A stretch of DNA of 64,000 nucleotides from an uncultured Coriobacteriaceae bacterium (GCA_937937585.1 CALDCB010000011.1:229281-293280); one strand, 5' to 3'. Positions 8,137-15,402 are shown, counted from the first letter of the stretch. Translations and numbers: made by a program. Notes: a model not told the origin generated them from the sequence alone.

Positions 8137-9060
8137 ATGGAAACGGTCCTTATAAAGGTGGCGGCATTCGTCACCATCATCATCGTTGGATACTTCGCGG
8201 GAAGAAGCGGAATTCTTGGCCAACGACCCGAGCAGATTGTCTCGAAAATCGTCTTCACGTTCACGCTTCCCTGCTCTGTCGTTCACGCATTCGGATCCGC
8301 CGAATTCACGCCCTCGCTTCTTCTGTTGGTACCCGTGGGCCTTGCTTGCGCTGTCATACCCTACGCAGTCGCGTTCCTTGCAACGCGGAATTCGAACCGC
8401 CGCGACCGCGTGTTTTACCTGCTGAACATCTGCGGTTTCAACATCGGTTGCTTCGCACTGCCTTACGTGCAATCGCTGTTTTCGCCAGAAATGGCCGTTG
8501 CCGTCTGCATGTTCGACGCGGGAAACGCCCTGATGATGACAGGCGGCGCATACGCGCTCACCGGAATCTTTGCGGGAAAAGACCCTGTCCCGAACCCAGG
8601 GAAGTTCGTCGCGAAGCGACTTTTCAGCTCGCTCCCCTTCGACGCATATCTGCTGCTAATCGTACTGGCGATTTTGGATATCCAGATCCCGACGCAAGTC
8701 GTCGCCTTCACCGAGCCCATGGCGAACGCGAACGCCTTCTGCGCGATGTTGATGCTTGGCCTGATGATCGGATTCGACACGGTTGGCCCCAACATCCGCA
8801 AGATCGGGGTGATCCTGGTGTCGCGCGCGCTTTTCTCAGCCGTATTCAGCCTTCTGGCTCTTGCGTTTTTGCCGTTTGACGCCACTACGAAAATCGTCAT
8901 CTGCATCCTTCTTTGGGCGCCTGCCAGTGCTATGGGCCCGACGTTCACCCTTTGGTGCGGCGGCGATCAAAAGCTTGCAGGACTCTCGAACGGCCTGACG
9001 ATCATCGAGGGTATCGTGGTGGCAACCGCGATCGTCTTGCTTTCCGGAGCCCTGGCTTAG
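8137..9060 (+). CDS. AEC family (auxin efflux carrier-like) transporter
   Basis: 307-residue membrane protein of the AEC/bile-acid-type permease family (PF03547). About ten hydrophobic segments are visible, with N-terminal IIIVGYFAGRSGIL, then FTFTLPCSVVHAF, and the central NICGFNIGCFALPYV with the conserved Asn-Gly-unwound helix. Bacterial members export or import organic acids such as malate or malonate; the substrate here is unknown. The ATG at 8137 is chosen for GGAAAG nine bases upstream; an in-frame GTG at 8113 would add eight residues. It converges on the Sel1-repeat gene with only five bases between stops. Confidence 0.85.
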   Translation: METVLIKVAAFVTIIIVGYFAGRSGILGQRPEQIVSKIVFTFTLPCSVVHAFGSAEFTPSLLLLVPVGLACAVIPYAVAFLATRNSNRRDRVFYLLNICGFNIGCFALPYVQSLFSPEMAVAVCMFDAGNALMMTGGAYALTGIFAGKDPVPNPGKFVAKRLFSSLPFDAYLLLIVLAILDIQIPTQVVAFTEPMANANAFCAMLMLGLMIGFDTVGPNIRKIGVILVSRALFSAVFSLLALAFLPFDATTKIVICILLWAPASAMGPTFTLWCGGDQKLAGLSNGLTIIEGIVVATAIVLLSGALA

Positions 9061-9065
9061 CTCGA

Positions 9066-9938
9066 TTAGTAATGGCGAGGTGAAAGAAGCGTACGAACGC
9101 GCTGCTGGCCATCGATGGCTTCGCGCAGGCGCTTAATGTAGTACGCCTGACCGTCAGCGATATCGATGCGCAGGCCGATTTCCGCTTGCTGATACAAAGC
9201 CAGCGCGCGAAGGAAATCGCGCTCGACGCCGTACGATTCGCAATCGTCCTCCATAATGATGTTCGCAATGCGAATGGCGGGTTGCGCGACCTCTACCTCG
9301 GAATTCGCCAACGAAAGGCTGCGCTCGTACAGGTAGTACGCTTTGGCCTTGTCGACGGGAACACCGCGGCCGCGGCTGAACATATCGCCCAGCTTGTAAA
9401 CAGCCTCGCAGGAAGGGCTTAGCGCGGCAGCGAGCGAGTAAAAGCGATACGCCGCAGCGTAGTCAGGCTCGCCCGTGCGTCCATATTCGTAAATGTAGCC
9501 AAGGTTGATGATGGACTGATAACAGCCATGATCCATGGCCTCCTCGTAAAGCTCGGCTGCCATATGATAATCCTGCTCAACGATGTCGCCCATGTAGTAC
9601 AGGGCGCCAAGATCGTTCATGCACGCGGCGCTGCCGGTTCCAATGCCGATCTTATAGCAGGTCACCAGCGCATCGGCAACTTCGGGATGGTTTGCCGCCG
9701 CATGGCCGATGCGATCTTTGTTTTGAGCGGCAAACATGGCGAATTCATCCCCGCCGCCGTTCATAACGACTTGAGTCATTTGGTTGATCAAGAGAGTGAC
9801 TGGATCGGGGCCCAAGGGAATATTCGTCTCGACGGCCTGATCGTTCGCTTCGGGCGAATCGTCTTGGAAAACAAGTTCGACACCGGCAAGATCGGCCAGT
9901 TGTTGGAGCTCTTCTTTAGAAACGTCATTGGATTGCAT
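9066..9938 (-). CDS. Sel1-repeat (TPR-like) protein
   Basis: 290 residues. After an acidic N-terminal region with Gln/Asp-rich segments, four or more Sel1-like repeats follow from about residue 110: AACMNDLGALYYMGDIV, AAELYEEAMDHGCYQSIINL, GYIYEYGRTGEPDYAAAYRF and KLGDMFSRGRGVPVDKAKAY. Such repeats form alpha-solenoid protein-protein interaction surfaces. No signal peptide, so likely cytoplasmic. The ATG at 9938 has AAAGGAG upstream and is preferred over a longer frame to 9977. Partner unknown. Confidence 0.8.
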   Translation of the reverse strand: MQSNDVSKEELQQLADLAGVELVFQDDSPEANDQAVETNIPLGPDPVTLLINQMTQVVMNGGGDEFAMFAAQNKDRIGHAAANHPEVADALVTCYKIGIGTGSAACMNDLGALYYMGDIVEQDYHMAAELYEEAMDHGCYQSIINLGYIYEYGRTGEPDYAAAYRFYSLAAALSPSCEAVYKLGDMFSRGRGVPVDKAKAYYLYERSLSLANSEVEVAQPAIRIANIIMEDDCESYGVERDFLRALALYQQAEIGLRIDIADGQAYYIKRLREAIDGQQRVRTLLSPRHY

Positions 9939-9977
9939 GCTCGCACTCCTTTGGTCACGATCACGACTGAAAATCAA

Positions 9978-10280
9978 CTAACGGTAGCATGCCGCATGGT
10001 CTGCTGGGTTGAGCTTGTAATTATGAGCGCGAGGGGCGTGTGAATGGTCGCCGTTCTCCTTCTCGAGCGCGGCGATTCGCTCCTCGATCGTGGGGTCGGG
10101 CTCGTCCTTGGAGCCTTTAAGGTCGTTGAGCTGCGCGAGGTTCTCCTTGCTGCGCTTCTCCCACTTGCGGGACTCCCTCACGGCCTCCTCGTAGAGCGCC
10201 TTGTAGTCCTTCTCCTGGGTCTCGGCGGTCTCGCCAACCTGCGCCTGCTGCTCTGCCTGCTGCTGGGCTTCGTTCTCCAT
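9978..10280 (-). pseudogene. Phage scaffolding protein fragment (N-terminal part)
   Basis: 100-codon ORF with a GGAGG Shine-Dalgarno. Residues 1-76 (starting MENEAQQQAEQQAQ, then KDYKALYEEAVRESRKWEKR and ERIAALEKEN) match the N-terminus of phage capsid-scaffolding (DUF4355-like) proteins: acidic, Gln-rich, coiled-coil. The last 24 residues (GDHSHAPRAHNYKL...) do not continue that pattern and end at a stop, so the gene appears cut by a deletion joint near 10040-10050. It follows the MuF head protein in the direction of transcription, as in phage head modules, with a tRNA gene in between. Confidence 0.6.
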
Positions 10281-10350
10281 GCATGCCTCCTTCTCGCGCC
10301 GTGCGGCGCTTCGTTTCTTGCGCCCCGTGCGGGGCATGTCCTTATACGAA

Positions 10351-10376
10351 GAAAGCCACCCGTGCGGATGGCTTTG
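10351..10376 (-). terminator. Terminator downstream of tRNA-Leu(CAG)
   Basis: Minus-strand stem AAAGCCATCC / GGGTGGCTTT with a short GCAC loop, followed by CTTCG. The T-tract is weak, so efficiency is uncertain. Confidence 0.5.
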
Positions 10377-10388
10377 ATCAACTGCTTG

Positions 10389-10476
10389 TGGTCGGGGCGG
10401 CGGGATTCGAACCCGCACGGGCGATCAGCCCGCCAGCTTCTGAAACTGGCGCGTCTGCCTGTTCCGCCACGCCCCG
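10389..10476 (-). tRNA. tRNA-Leu (anticodon CAG)
   Basis: 88-nt class II tRNA with CCA encoded. Acceptor CGGGGCG/CGCCCCG, discriminator A, D-arm with GGCGGAACAGGCAGACGC, anticodon loop TTCAGAA, a long variable arm (GGGCTGATCGCCC) and a GGTTCGAATCC T-arm. It lies between the MuF-toxin gene (69 bases upstream) and the scaffold fragment, that is, inside the phage head module. No canonical promoter is evident directly upstream, so it may be expressed by read-through. Confidence 0.95.
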
Positions 10477-10544
10477 ATGTGATAAAATTACCTTGCACCC
10501 AGAGGGAGCCCAGGTGACCTGAGCCAGAGTAGCCCAATGGGTGC

Positions 10545-11474
10545 TTACTTTTTCAACTCCTCTATTCGCTTACCATTCGTAAGATAGATTCTCTCGATAT
10601 AGGGGTCGTCGAGCAATTGGGACAATGCTGCTTCGGCGGTATTGAACGTCATCGGGGATTCGCTGATATCAACCATGAATACAGGTCCCTGTCTTGGTAT
10701 CTTTTCGGTAATCCTTCGCTTCATCTTCTTAACGTTCGCGCTTTTAATCTGCTTCATATCGCACGTAACACCTCCGACCCTGATATCGGAAGTGTTCCCG
10801 TCGGTTTCGATATGCTTGAAGTCACAGCGAAATTCAATAGGCATCCCGAGTTGAGACAGCCAATAGACCTCCATGACCTCTTTTGGCATTGGGAGAACAT
10901 AATCCTCGGTCTTTATCACATTCGTCGGATTCAACGATGCGAGGTAGCTGCCAATCGTAGCCCTATACATATCAACGCTGTCGTGGTCGATCCAAGCTCG
11001 AACTGCGGCAGCAGTCTCATTTTCAAAATCGCCAGAATACTGTGCTAGCTCTTTCGATTCACGTCGTGCGTTTTCAATACGCGTCCATCTTCGCAGTTCG
11101 TCCTTTGGATCGTGTCCATCGACAAGAGTCGCCATCGGGTCACTTTCGAAGCTCGGGACAACCTTGCAGGCGCAGTTCCTGTGGAAGTGCCTGAACTCGC
11201 CAGCCGTCTTGCGCGAGTGGTAGACCGCCCCTCGGCTAGCCAGCATCAGGCAGAACGCGCAGGTCTCGAAGCCAGTCGGCACGCGGGCGAACCTCGCGCC
11301 CTTGTCCCTGTCTCGCCCCACGTTGGCAATGATCGTCTCGTTGAGGCTTCGGAACAGGTCGTTTCGGGCGTACTCGCCGCAGGCTTTCGCGAACGCAGCG
11401 TCTCCCTCCTTGACGAGTTTCTTCGCCTGGTAGCGCGCCACCTCGTCGACGGACTCGGGGCTGTAGGTCGTCAT
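10545..11474 (-). CDS. Phage MuF minor head protein with C-terminal CdiA_C-like nuclease domain
   Basis: 309 residues in two parts. Residues 1-115 are a phage minor capsid (MuF/VG5-type) domain, with ETCAFCLMLASRGAVYHS and the terminal EFRHFHRNCACKVVPSF motif. After a linker (about 116-195), residues about 205-309 resemble CdiA_C-type tRNase toxins: EVYWLSQLGMPIEF, then TSDIRVGGVTCDMKQIKS, a D-x(8)-DxK pattern like PD-(D/E)xK nucleases, then strands PVFMVDIS and IERIYLTNGKRI. The toxin-like half is visibly more A+T-rich than the MuF half, suggesting a swapped module. Protein-like sequence (KEEAQRLWRLGGARLDQAL) continues about 27 codons upstream of the ATG to an in-frame TGA, so the original N-terminus is probably lost. 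No immunity gene follows; a tRNA-Leu does. Confidence 0.65.
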   Translation of the reverse strand: MTTYSPESVDEVARYQAKKLVKEGDAAFAKACGEYARNDLFRSLNETIIANVGRDRDKGARFARVPTGFETCAFCLMLASRGAVYHSRKTAGEFRHFHRNCACKVVPSFESDPMATLVDGHDPKDELRRWTRIENARRESKELAQYSGDFENETAAAVRAWIDHDSVDMYRATIGSYLASLNPTNVIKTEDYVLPMPKEVMEVYWLSQLGMPIEFRCDFKHIETDGNTSDIRVGGVTCDMKQIKSANVKKMKRRITEKIPRQGPVFMVDISESPMTFNTAEAALSQLLDDPYIERIYLTNGKRIEELKK

Positions 11475-11603
11475 GGTCAGCGCCTGGTCGAGCCTCGCGC
11501 CGCCCAGCCGCCAAAGCCGTTGAGCTTCTTCCTTGGCGGTCTCGACAATCCTGCATCACAGACACAGCATGAACAGCCAGGGCGCGTCCGACTGAGCGAA
11601 ACT

Positions 11604-11683
11604 TCAAACCGCGTTTTTCTCGTCCCATTTGGCGAACTTGAACGGGTCCAGCTCGATGCCTGGGGGGGCTTGGTCTGGGGCAT
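11604..11683 (-). pseudogene. Frameshifted phage gene remnant
   Basis: After a GAGGTGG Shine-Dalgarno, an ATG at 11683 begins MPQTKPP. At a run of seven C the natural reading moves to another frame, PGIELDPFKFAKWDEKNAV, ended by TGA at 11604. Joining the frames gives a plausible N-terminal segment of a phage protein; which one is not recognisable. The rest of the gene is absent, and about 50 bases later the truncated MuF reading begins. Interpretation as a deletion remnant is inference. Confidence 0.35.
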
Positions 11684-11752
11684 AAGGCCACCTCAAATCA
11701 GCAATGAAAAAGCCGCTCGAGGGACGGCTGTCAACGCAAGGAAATGCACGGT

Positions 11753-12556
11753 TTAAAAGAGGCATCTTTCGATGACGTCTTTGCCCCTCAGAGAATTGAG
11801 CCATTTTGCTGGGATTCCCTCAACACCGTAAACGATTCCAGCGAGGGCTCCAGCAACTGCGCCCGTCGTGTCCGTGTCGCTGCCGAGATTGACGGCAAGA
11901 AGCACGCAATCGCGGTAATTCGACGTATTTGCAAGGCACCATAGCGCGGCCTCGAACGTATCAAGCACGTAACCGCCAGAGCGCACCTCGTCCCTATGCT
12001 TGTCAAAGTCAACGCCACAAGCCAAAGCCGCTTCGCGGCCGTTTGCGCCAGCAATAAGAGAGCGAGCGGCGCCGACCATGGCAACGCAAGCCTCAGTAGA
12101 CGTCGGGTGTGCATGCGTGATCGCCGACACCGCACGAACCTCGTCGTCCGTCGCATCAGTGAATGCGAGCGGGATGGTGCGCATAAGGGAGCCGTTGCCG
12201 TTATCCCATTCGCCCGCAAGCCCATGCCCAATGCGGAACGCTTCAGCAGTGGCGTTGCCGATATCGAAGAGACCGTCGCATGTGTACGCGCCATCGCGAT
12301 ACCACGATACGAACTTATCTCGGATATCGCTCACGTTGATGCGTCCAAGCTCTCGGTAGCTGTCGCAAATAGCAAGAGACATCGACGTGTCGTCGCTCCA
12401 AGTGCCAATAGGCTGGTTATGGGTTCCGTATCCATTCATGTCGGAGCATTCGAACGAGTCACGGGGCTTGAACTCGTAAGGCACGCCAAGAGCATCGCCA
12501 ACGGCTTGACCGTAGACGCAATCACGAAGCGTCATTTTTGCGTGAATAGCTTTCAA
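11753..12556 (-). CDS. ADP-ribosylglycohydrolase family protein
   Basis: About 267 residues of the ADP-ribosylglycohydrolase (DraG/ARH, PF03747) family, which remove ADP-ribose from proteins or nucleic acids. Visible: LRDCVYGQAVGDALGVPYEF at the N-terminus, the first metal site GTWSDDTSMSLA, HAHPTSTEACVAMVGAARS, and the second metal site NLGSDTDTTGAVAGALAG. The first good start is TTG at 12556, with AAGAAGGG supplied by the end of the preceding small ORF (translational coupling); ATG at 12535 is the alternative. Lies in the prophage remnant, where such genes can reverse host or toxin ADP-ribosylation. Appears intact. Confidence 0.82.
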   Translation of the reverse strand: MKAIHAKMTLRDCVYGQAVGDALGVPYEFKPRDSFECSDMNGYGTHNQPIGTWSDDTSMSLAICDSYRELGRINVSDIRDKFVSWYRDGAYTCDGLFDIGNATAEAFRIGHGLAGEWDNGNGSLMRTIPLAFTDATDDEVRAVSAITHAHPTSTEACVAMVGAARSLIAGANGREAALACGVDFDKHRDEVRSGGYVLDTFEAALWCLANTSNYRDCVLLAVNLGSDTDTTGAVAGALAGIVYGVEGIPAKWLNSLRGKDVIERCLF

Positions 12557-12560
12557 GAAA

Positions 12561-12725
12561 TTATTTTCCCTTCTTGGCTCTCTTCTGATTTTTGAGGTAA
12601 TTCTCGTGGATCGCCTTCGCCTCCGAACCGGAAATGATATTGAAGCTCTCTTTAGATCGAGCATCACAGCGACAAACGAACTCAGCGCTAGTGAAGTAAT
12701 CTTCGTTGCCCGTTTTCTTTGCCAT
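12561..12725 (-). CDS. 54-residue protein coupled to the ADP-ribosylglycohydrolase
   Basis: Short ORF with an AGAAGGTGG Shine-Dalgarno, starting MAKKTGNEDYFTSAEFVCRC and ending with a basic tail (NQKRAKKGK). Its stop lies five bases before the TTG start of the ADP-ribosylglycohydrolase, so the two are probably translated together. Composition (two Cys, Lys-rich ends) suggests a small nucleic-acid- or protein-binding phage protein. No family recognised. Confidence 0.55.
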   Translation of the reverse strand: MAKKTGNEDYFTSAEFVCRCDARSKESFNIISGSEAKAIHENYLKNQKRAKKGK

Positions 12726-12749
12726 TGATCCCACCTTCTCTTTTTTACG

Positions 12750-12839
12750 CTAATGAGTTGTACGCGAAACGTATTGAGGCTCCTGCTCACGTCCATATAC
12801 GTACATGATTCCATTTCCCTTGGAGTCTTCGTAATGCAC
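12750..12839 (-). other. Possible short ORF or gene fragment
   Basis: A 29-codon minus-strand frame from GTG, reading MHYEDSKGNGIMYVYGREQE and ending shortly after, has protein-like composition but an in-frame TAG directly upstream and no clear RBS. It may be the tail of a deleted phage gene that preceded the 54-residue ORF. Confidence 0.25.
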
Positions 12840-12903
12840 ATACTAGACGCAGAAGCGGCGAACTCAAGAAACAAGTTATTCTACGATCGGAACCGGGATG
12901 GTC

Positions 12904-12953
12904 GAGCATAAAGCCCGCCCGAGTTTACGTCCACAACAACTTTGAGAAAATGA
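12904..12953 (+). pseudogene. Possible integrase 3'-end remnant, split by the IS element
   Basis: If the insertion element and one copy of its 8-bp duplication are removed, a plus-strand frame reads RVYVHNNFEKMSSAVHEA and stops at about 14324. This resembles the extreme C-terminus of tyrosine integrases (Tyr-Val-His ... Met), and such genes commonly end just before the tRNA used as attachment site, here tRNA-Pro 70 bases further on. The catalytic part of an integrase is absent. Weak evidence from length alone. Confidence 0.3.
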
Positions 12954-14293
12954 GGGTTATAGGCAAAAAAGTGTGTCCCGTTTCGCATCCAAACCCCAGC
13001 TCACCTCTCCAGTTTTAGCTGTTTAAAAATCCCAGCCCTTTTAAGAGGACGGCAGAGAAGTGTGTCTGATTTAGGCTTGACACCGCAGTTCAGGCTACGG
13101 ATTCGAGCCGTTCAAAAAGCGGTGGATGGGACTGGGATGAAGACGATGAGTTGCCCGTCGTGCGGCGAGAGAATGAAGAGGAACGGCACGACGAGCCCGA
13201 CACGGCAGCGCTGGCGCTGCACGGCTTGCGGGGCGTCGACGGTCAACCGCTACAAGCGCGACGCCGATGCCGAGCAGCTGTCATTGTTCCTCGGCTGGCT
13301 TTTGTCGAAGAGGACCCAGGGGGAGATGGGGCTGCCCGCCCGCACGTTCAGGGCCGCCACCTCGAGATTCTGGAAGATATGGCCGGTCAGCCCCGCATGC
13401 GACGAGGTCCATCACGTCGTCCACGTCGACGGCATCTGGATCAAACGCAGGTGCGTCGTGCTGATCGCGCTGTCCGGCGACGGAAACGTCATAGGGTGGC
13501 ACCTCGCGCGCAGCGAGAGCTCCGCGGCGTGGGCGGCGCTCATGTCCCGCATCGCGCCGCCCGACGTCGTCGTCACCGACGGCGGGGGCGGCATCGAGGG
13601 GGCCCGGCGCGCGCAGTGGCCCTCGACGCGCGTGCAGAGATGCACCTTCCACGCGTTCGAGCAGGTCAAGCGCTGCACGACGACGCGCCCGAGGACGCAG
13701 GCCGGCGTCGACCCCTACGGCATCGCCAAGAGGCTGCTGAAGGTCGGGGACGCCGACGGCGCCGCCGCCTGGCTCGCCTCCTTCGCCGGCTGGTGCTCGG
13801 ATTACGACGCGTTTCTGAAGGAGAGGGCCGTGGTCGACGGCGCCGTGAGGTTCAGGCACGAGCGGCTCAGGAAGGCGCGAAGGGGGCTGGAGAGGCTCTG
13901 CAGGGAGGGGACCCTGTTCACCTACCTGGACGCCGACCTCGTCAAGGGCGGCGAGGTTCCCGCCACCAACAACGCCATAGAGGGCAGGGTGAACAGGCAG
14001 ATAAGGATCGTGCTGGACGAGCACAGGGGCATGAGGCTGGACCATATGGTCAAAGCCGTGTTCTGGTACTGCGTGAGCAGGCTCGAGTGCCCGCCTCCGC
14101 CCGAGAGCATCCTGAGGGACATGCCGACCGACGACGACATAGACGGCCTTTACGAGAAGGCCGCCGAGCTCGGCTCAAGGGACGAGTCCGTGACGAGATG
14201 GGGCGACGCGGTGGTATGGAGCGAGCTTCACTCGAGCGATCCGTGGTCCCATGCCAATGAATAGCCCGAGACACACTTTTTTGCCTATATCCC
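12954..14293 (+). mobile_element. Complete IS1249-like (IS256 family) insertion sequence
   Basis: 1340-bp element with terminal inverted repeats of 24 bp at 12954-12977 and 14270-14293 (one mismatch), each ending in AAAAAAGTGTGTC internally. It is flanked by a direct repeat GAAAATGA at 12946-12953 and 14294-14301, the 8-bp target duplication expected for this family. It holds a single intact transposase gene and is visibly more G+C-rich than its surroundings. The intact duplication indicates recent transposition without later rearrangement of the ends. Confidence 0.93.
13137..14264 (+). CDS. IS1249 family transposase
   Basis: 375 residues. The N-terminal zinc ribbon (SCPSCGERMKRNGTTS ... RWRCTACGAS) is typical of the IS1249 group. 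DDE-type catalytic residues can be placed in VHVDGIWI, VVVTDGGGGIEGARR and ATNNAIEGRVNRQIR, the last carrying the Glu before a conserved Asn/Arg stretch. ATG at 13137 is preferred over upstream in-frame codons because family members start just before the zinc ribbon. The gene is intact and ends 5 bases before the right inverted repeat, so it is probably active. Confidence 0.93.
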   Translation: MKTMSCPSCGERMKRNGTTSPTRQRWRCTACGASTVNRYKRDADAEQLSLFLGWLLSKRTQGEMGLPARTFRAATSRFWKIWPVSPACDEVHHVVHVDGIWIKRRCVVLIALSGDGNVIGWHLARSESSAAWAALMSRIAPPDVVVTDGGGGIEGARRAQWPSTRVQRCTFHAFEQVKRCTTTRPRTQAGVDPYGIAKRLLKVGDADGAAAWLASFAGWCSDYDAFLKERAVVDGAVRFRHERLRKARRGLERLCREGTLFTYLDADLVKGGEVPATNNAIEGRVNRQIRIVLDEHRGMRLDHMVKAVFWYCVSRLECPPPPESILRDMPTDDDIDGLYEKAAELGSRDESVTRWGDAVVWSELHSSDPWSHANE

Positions 14294-14342
14294 GAAAATG
14301 AGCAGCGCCGTGCACGAGGCGTGATTGAAAGTGCCAGAAAAG

Positions 14343-14384
14343 TGCCAAAATAGAAACAGGTCAGAAGCTTAAGCCTCTGACCTG
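14343..14384 (-). terminator. Intrinsic terminator of tRNA-Pro
   Basis: Minus-strand stem CAGGTCAGA / TCTGACCTG with an internal AAGCTT palindrome, followed by TTTCTATTTT. Confidence 0.8.
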
Positions 14385-14393
14385 CGATTTCGC

Positions 14394-14470
<77 letters not shown>

Positions 14471-14508
14471 ATAAATGTTTTCGCGCTTTCGCGCTGCAAC
14501 GGTTAGTT

Positions 14509-14537
14509 ATCTTACTTGTAAGTCCAAAACAATTCAA
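14509..14537 (-). promoter_or_regulatory. Promoter of tRNA-Pro
   Basis: Minus-strand -35 TTGAAT (14532-14537) and -10 TAAGAT (14509-14514), spaced by 17 bases, about 40 bases ahead of the tRNA. Confidence 0.6.
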
Positions 14538-14850
14538 GACATTTTTTCAGTTGATGGAGTTTTCCACACATCATCAATTCAAAAACCCTCCCAGCGATCA
14601 CCCCAAGAGCAAAGCCCTCGAACCAAACTCAATGAGCATACTTCCCCGCCGACAACCCAAAATCACGAGAACTCGCGCTTAAACAGCCACGCAAAGCAAC
14701 AGCCATGTTACCAACACGGTAACAAACAGGACAAACAATAAAACCCCGACCACGCAAGCGATTCGCATTGGTATGATCATGATGTTGGGTTTTCGGCAAC
14801 ACAAGTAATGCCGGATCATGTCCATATGGATCACCTACAAAAGCTCGCTC
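14538..14850. other. Gene-free, strand-skewed intergenic stretch
   Basis: No credible ORF on either strand. The plus strand is rich in C and A and poor in G over about 14560-14760. It contains the inverted repeat TGTTACC-aacac-GGTAACA (14706-14724), which could be an operator, and short palindromes such as TCCATATGGA. I see no recognisable RNA family. Confidence 0.5.
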
Positions 14851-14880
14851 TTGCTTATTAGTAGCGTTTCCTGTTAAGAT
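14851..14880 (+). promoter_or_regulatory. Promoter of the superoxide reductase gene
   Basis: -35 TTGCTT (14851-14856) and -10 TAAGAT (14875-14880), separated by 18 bases, 37 bases before the start codon. Confidence 0.6.
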
Positions 14881-14916
14881 GGATGTATACCGAGACCATA
14901 AGAGAGGATGGTTGCA

Positions 14917-15303
14917 ATGGCAGATCCTAAGTTTTATCAGTGCGAAGTTTGCGGCAATGTCGTTTACCAGGCATGCGAAGGCGGCGGCACAATGGTTTGC
15001 TGCGGCAAGCCGATGACCGAGCTTGTCCCCAACCCTGCAGAGTTCTCTGCTGAAAAGCACAAGCCCGTTACCACCATCGAGGGCGACACTCTTACCGTTC
15101 GCTGCGGCGAGGCAGACCACCCCATGACCCCCGAGCATTCCATTCGCTGGATTGCAGTCACCGCTCCGGGCATCTGCGCCTTCAAGGTTCCCACCGACGA
15201 GCCCGAAGTGTTCTTCGGCATCAGCGAAGCTGCTCCTTTGAAGGCCTTCGCTTACTGCAACAAGCACGGCCTGTGGGAAACCGACATCGTCGATCCGCGC
15301 TAA
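14917..15303 (+). CDS. dfx: Desulfoferrodoxin (superoxide reductase)
   Basis: 128-residue two-domain superoxide reductase, which reduces superoxide to hydrogen peroxide in anaerobes. The N-terminal desulforedoxin domain has the four Cys ligands of centre I (CEVCG and CCGKP). The neelaredoxin domain supplies centre II: EKHKPV, DHPMTPEHSIRW and CNKHGLW carry the four His and one Cys. Length is normal. Start ATG at 14917 has GAGAGG upstream. It is monocistronic between its own promoter and a strong terminator and fits an obligate anaerobe. Confidence 0.95.
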   Translation: MADPKFYQCEVCGNVVYQACEGGGTMVCCGKPMTELVPNPAEFSAEKHKPVTTIEGDTLTVRCGEADHPMTPEHSIRWIAVTAPGICAFKVPTDEPEVFFGISEAAPLKAFAYCNKHGLWETDIVDPR

Positions 15304-15357
15304 TCCCGCGAACAACGCAACGGGGTGCGAACCATTCGCATCGCACTCAAAAGCGAA

Positions 15358-15386
15358 GAAAGGGGCCACGAGGCCCCTTTCTGATT
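15358..15386. terminator. Bidirectional terminator between dfx and degV
   Basis: Perfect 10-bp stem GAAAGGGGCC / GGCCCCTTTC with an ACGA loop; T-rich on the plus side and TTTC... on the minus side. Confidence 0.8.
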
Positions 15387-15402
15387 TATATGAACCGGAC
15401 GA

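Noticed and set aside
9978..10040. attL copy of the tRNA-Pro 3' end at the left edge of the prophage remnant
   Set aside because: Only a 7-base GGGTTGA match to the tRNA was found, too short to support an attachment site.
13151..14260. Long alternative frame (369 codons, Arg-rich) overlapping the transposase on the same strand
   Set aside because: A +1-frame shadow of a very G+C-rich gene; composition is unnatural and the transposase frame carries all family motifs.
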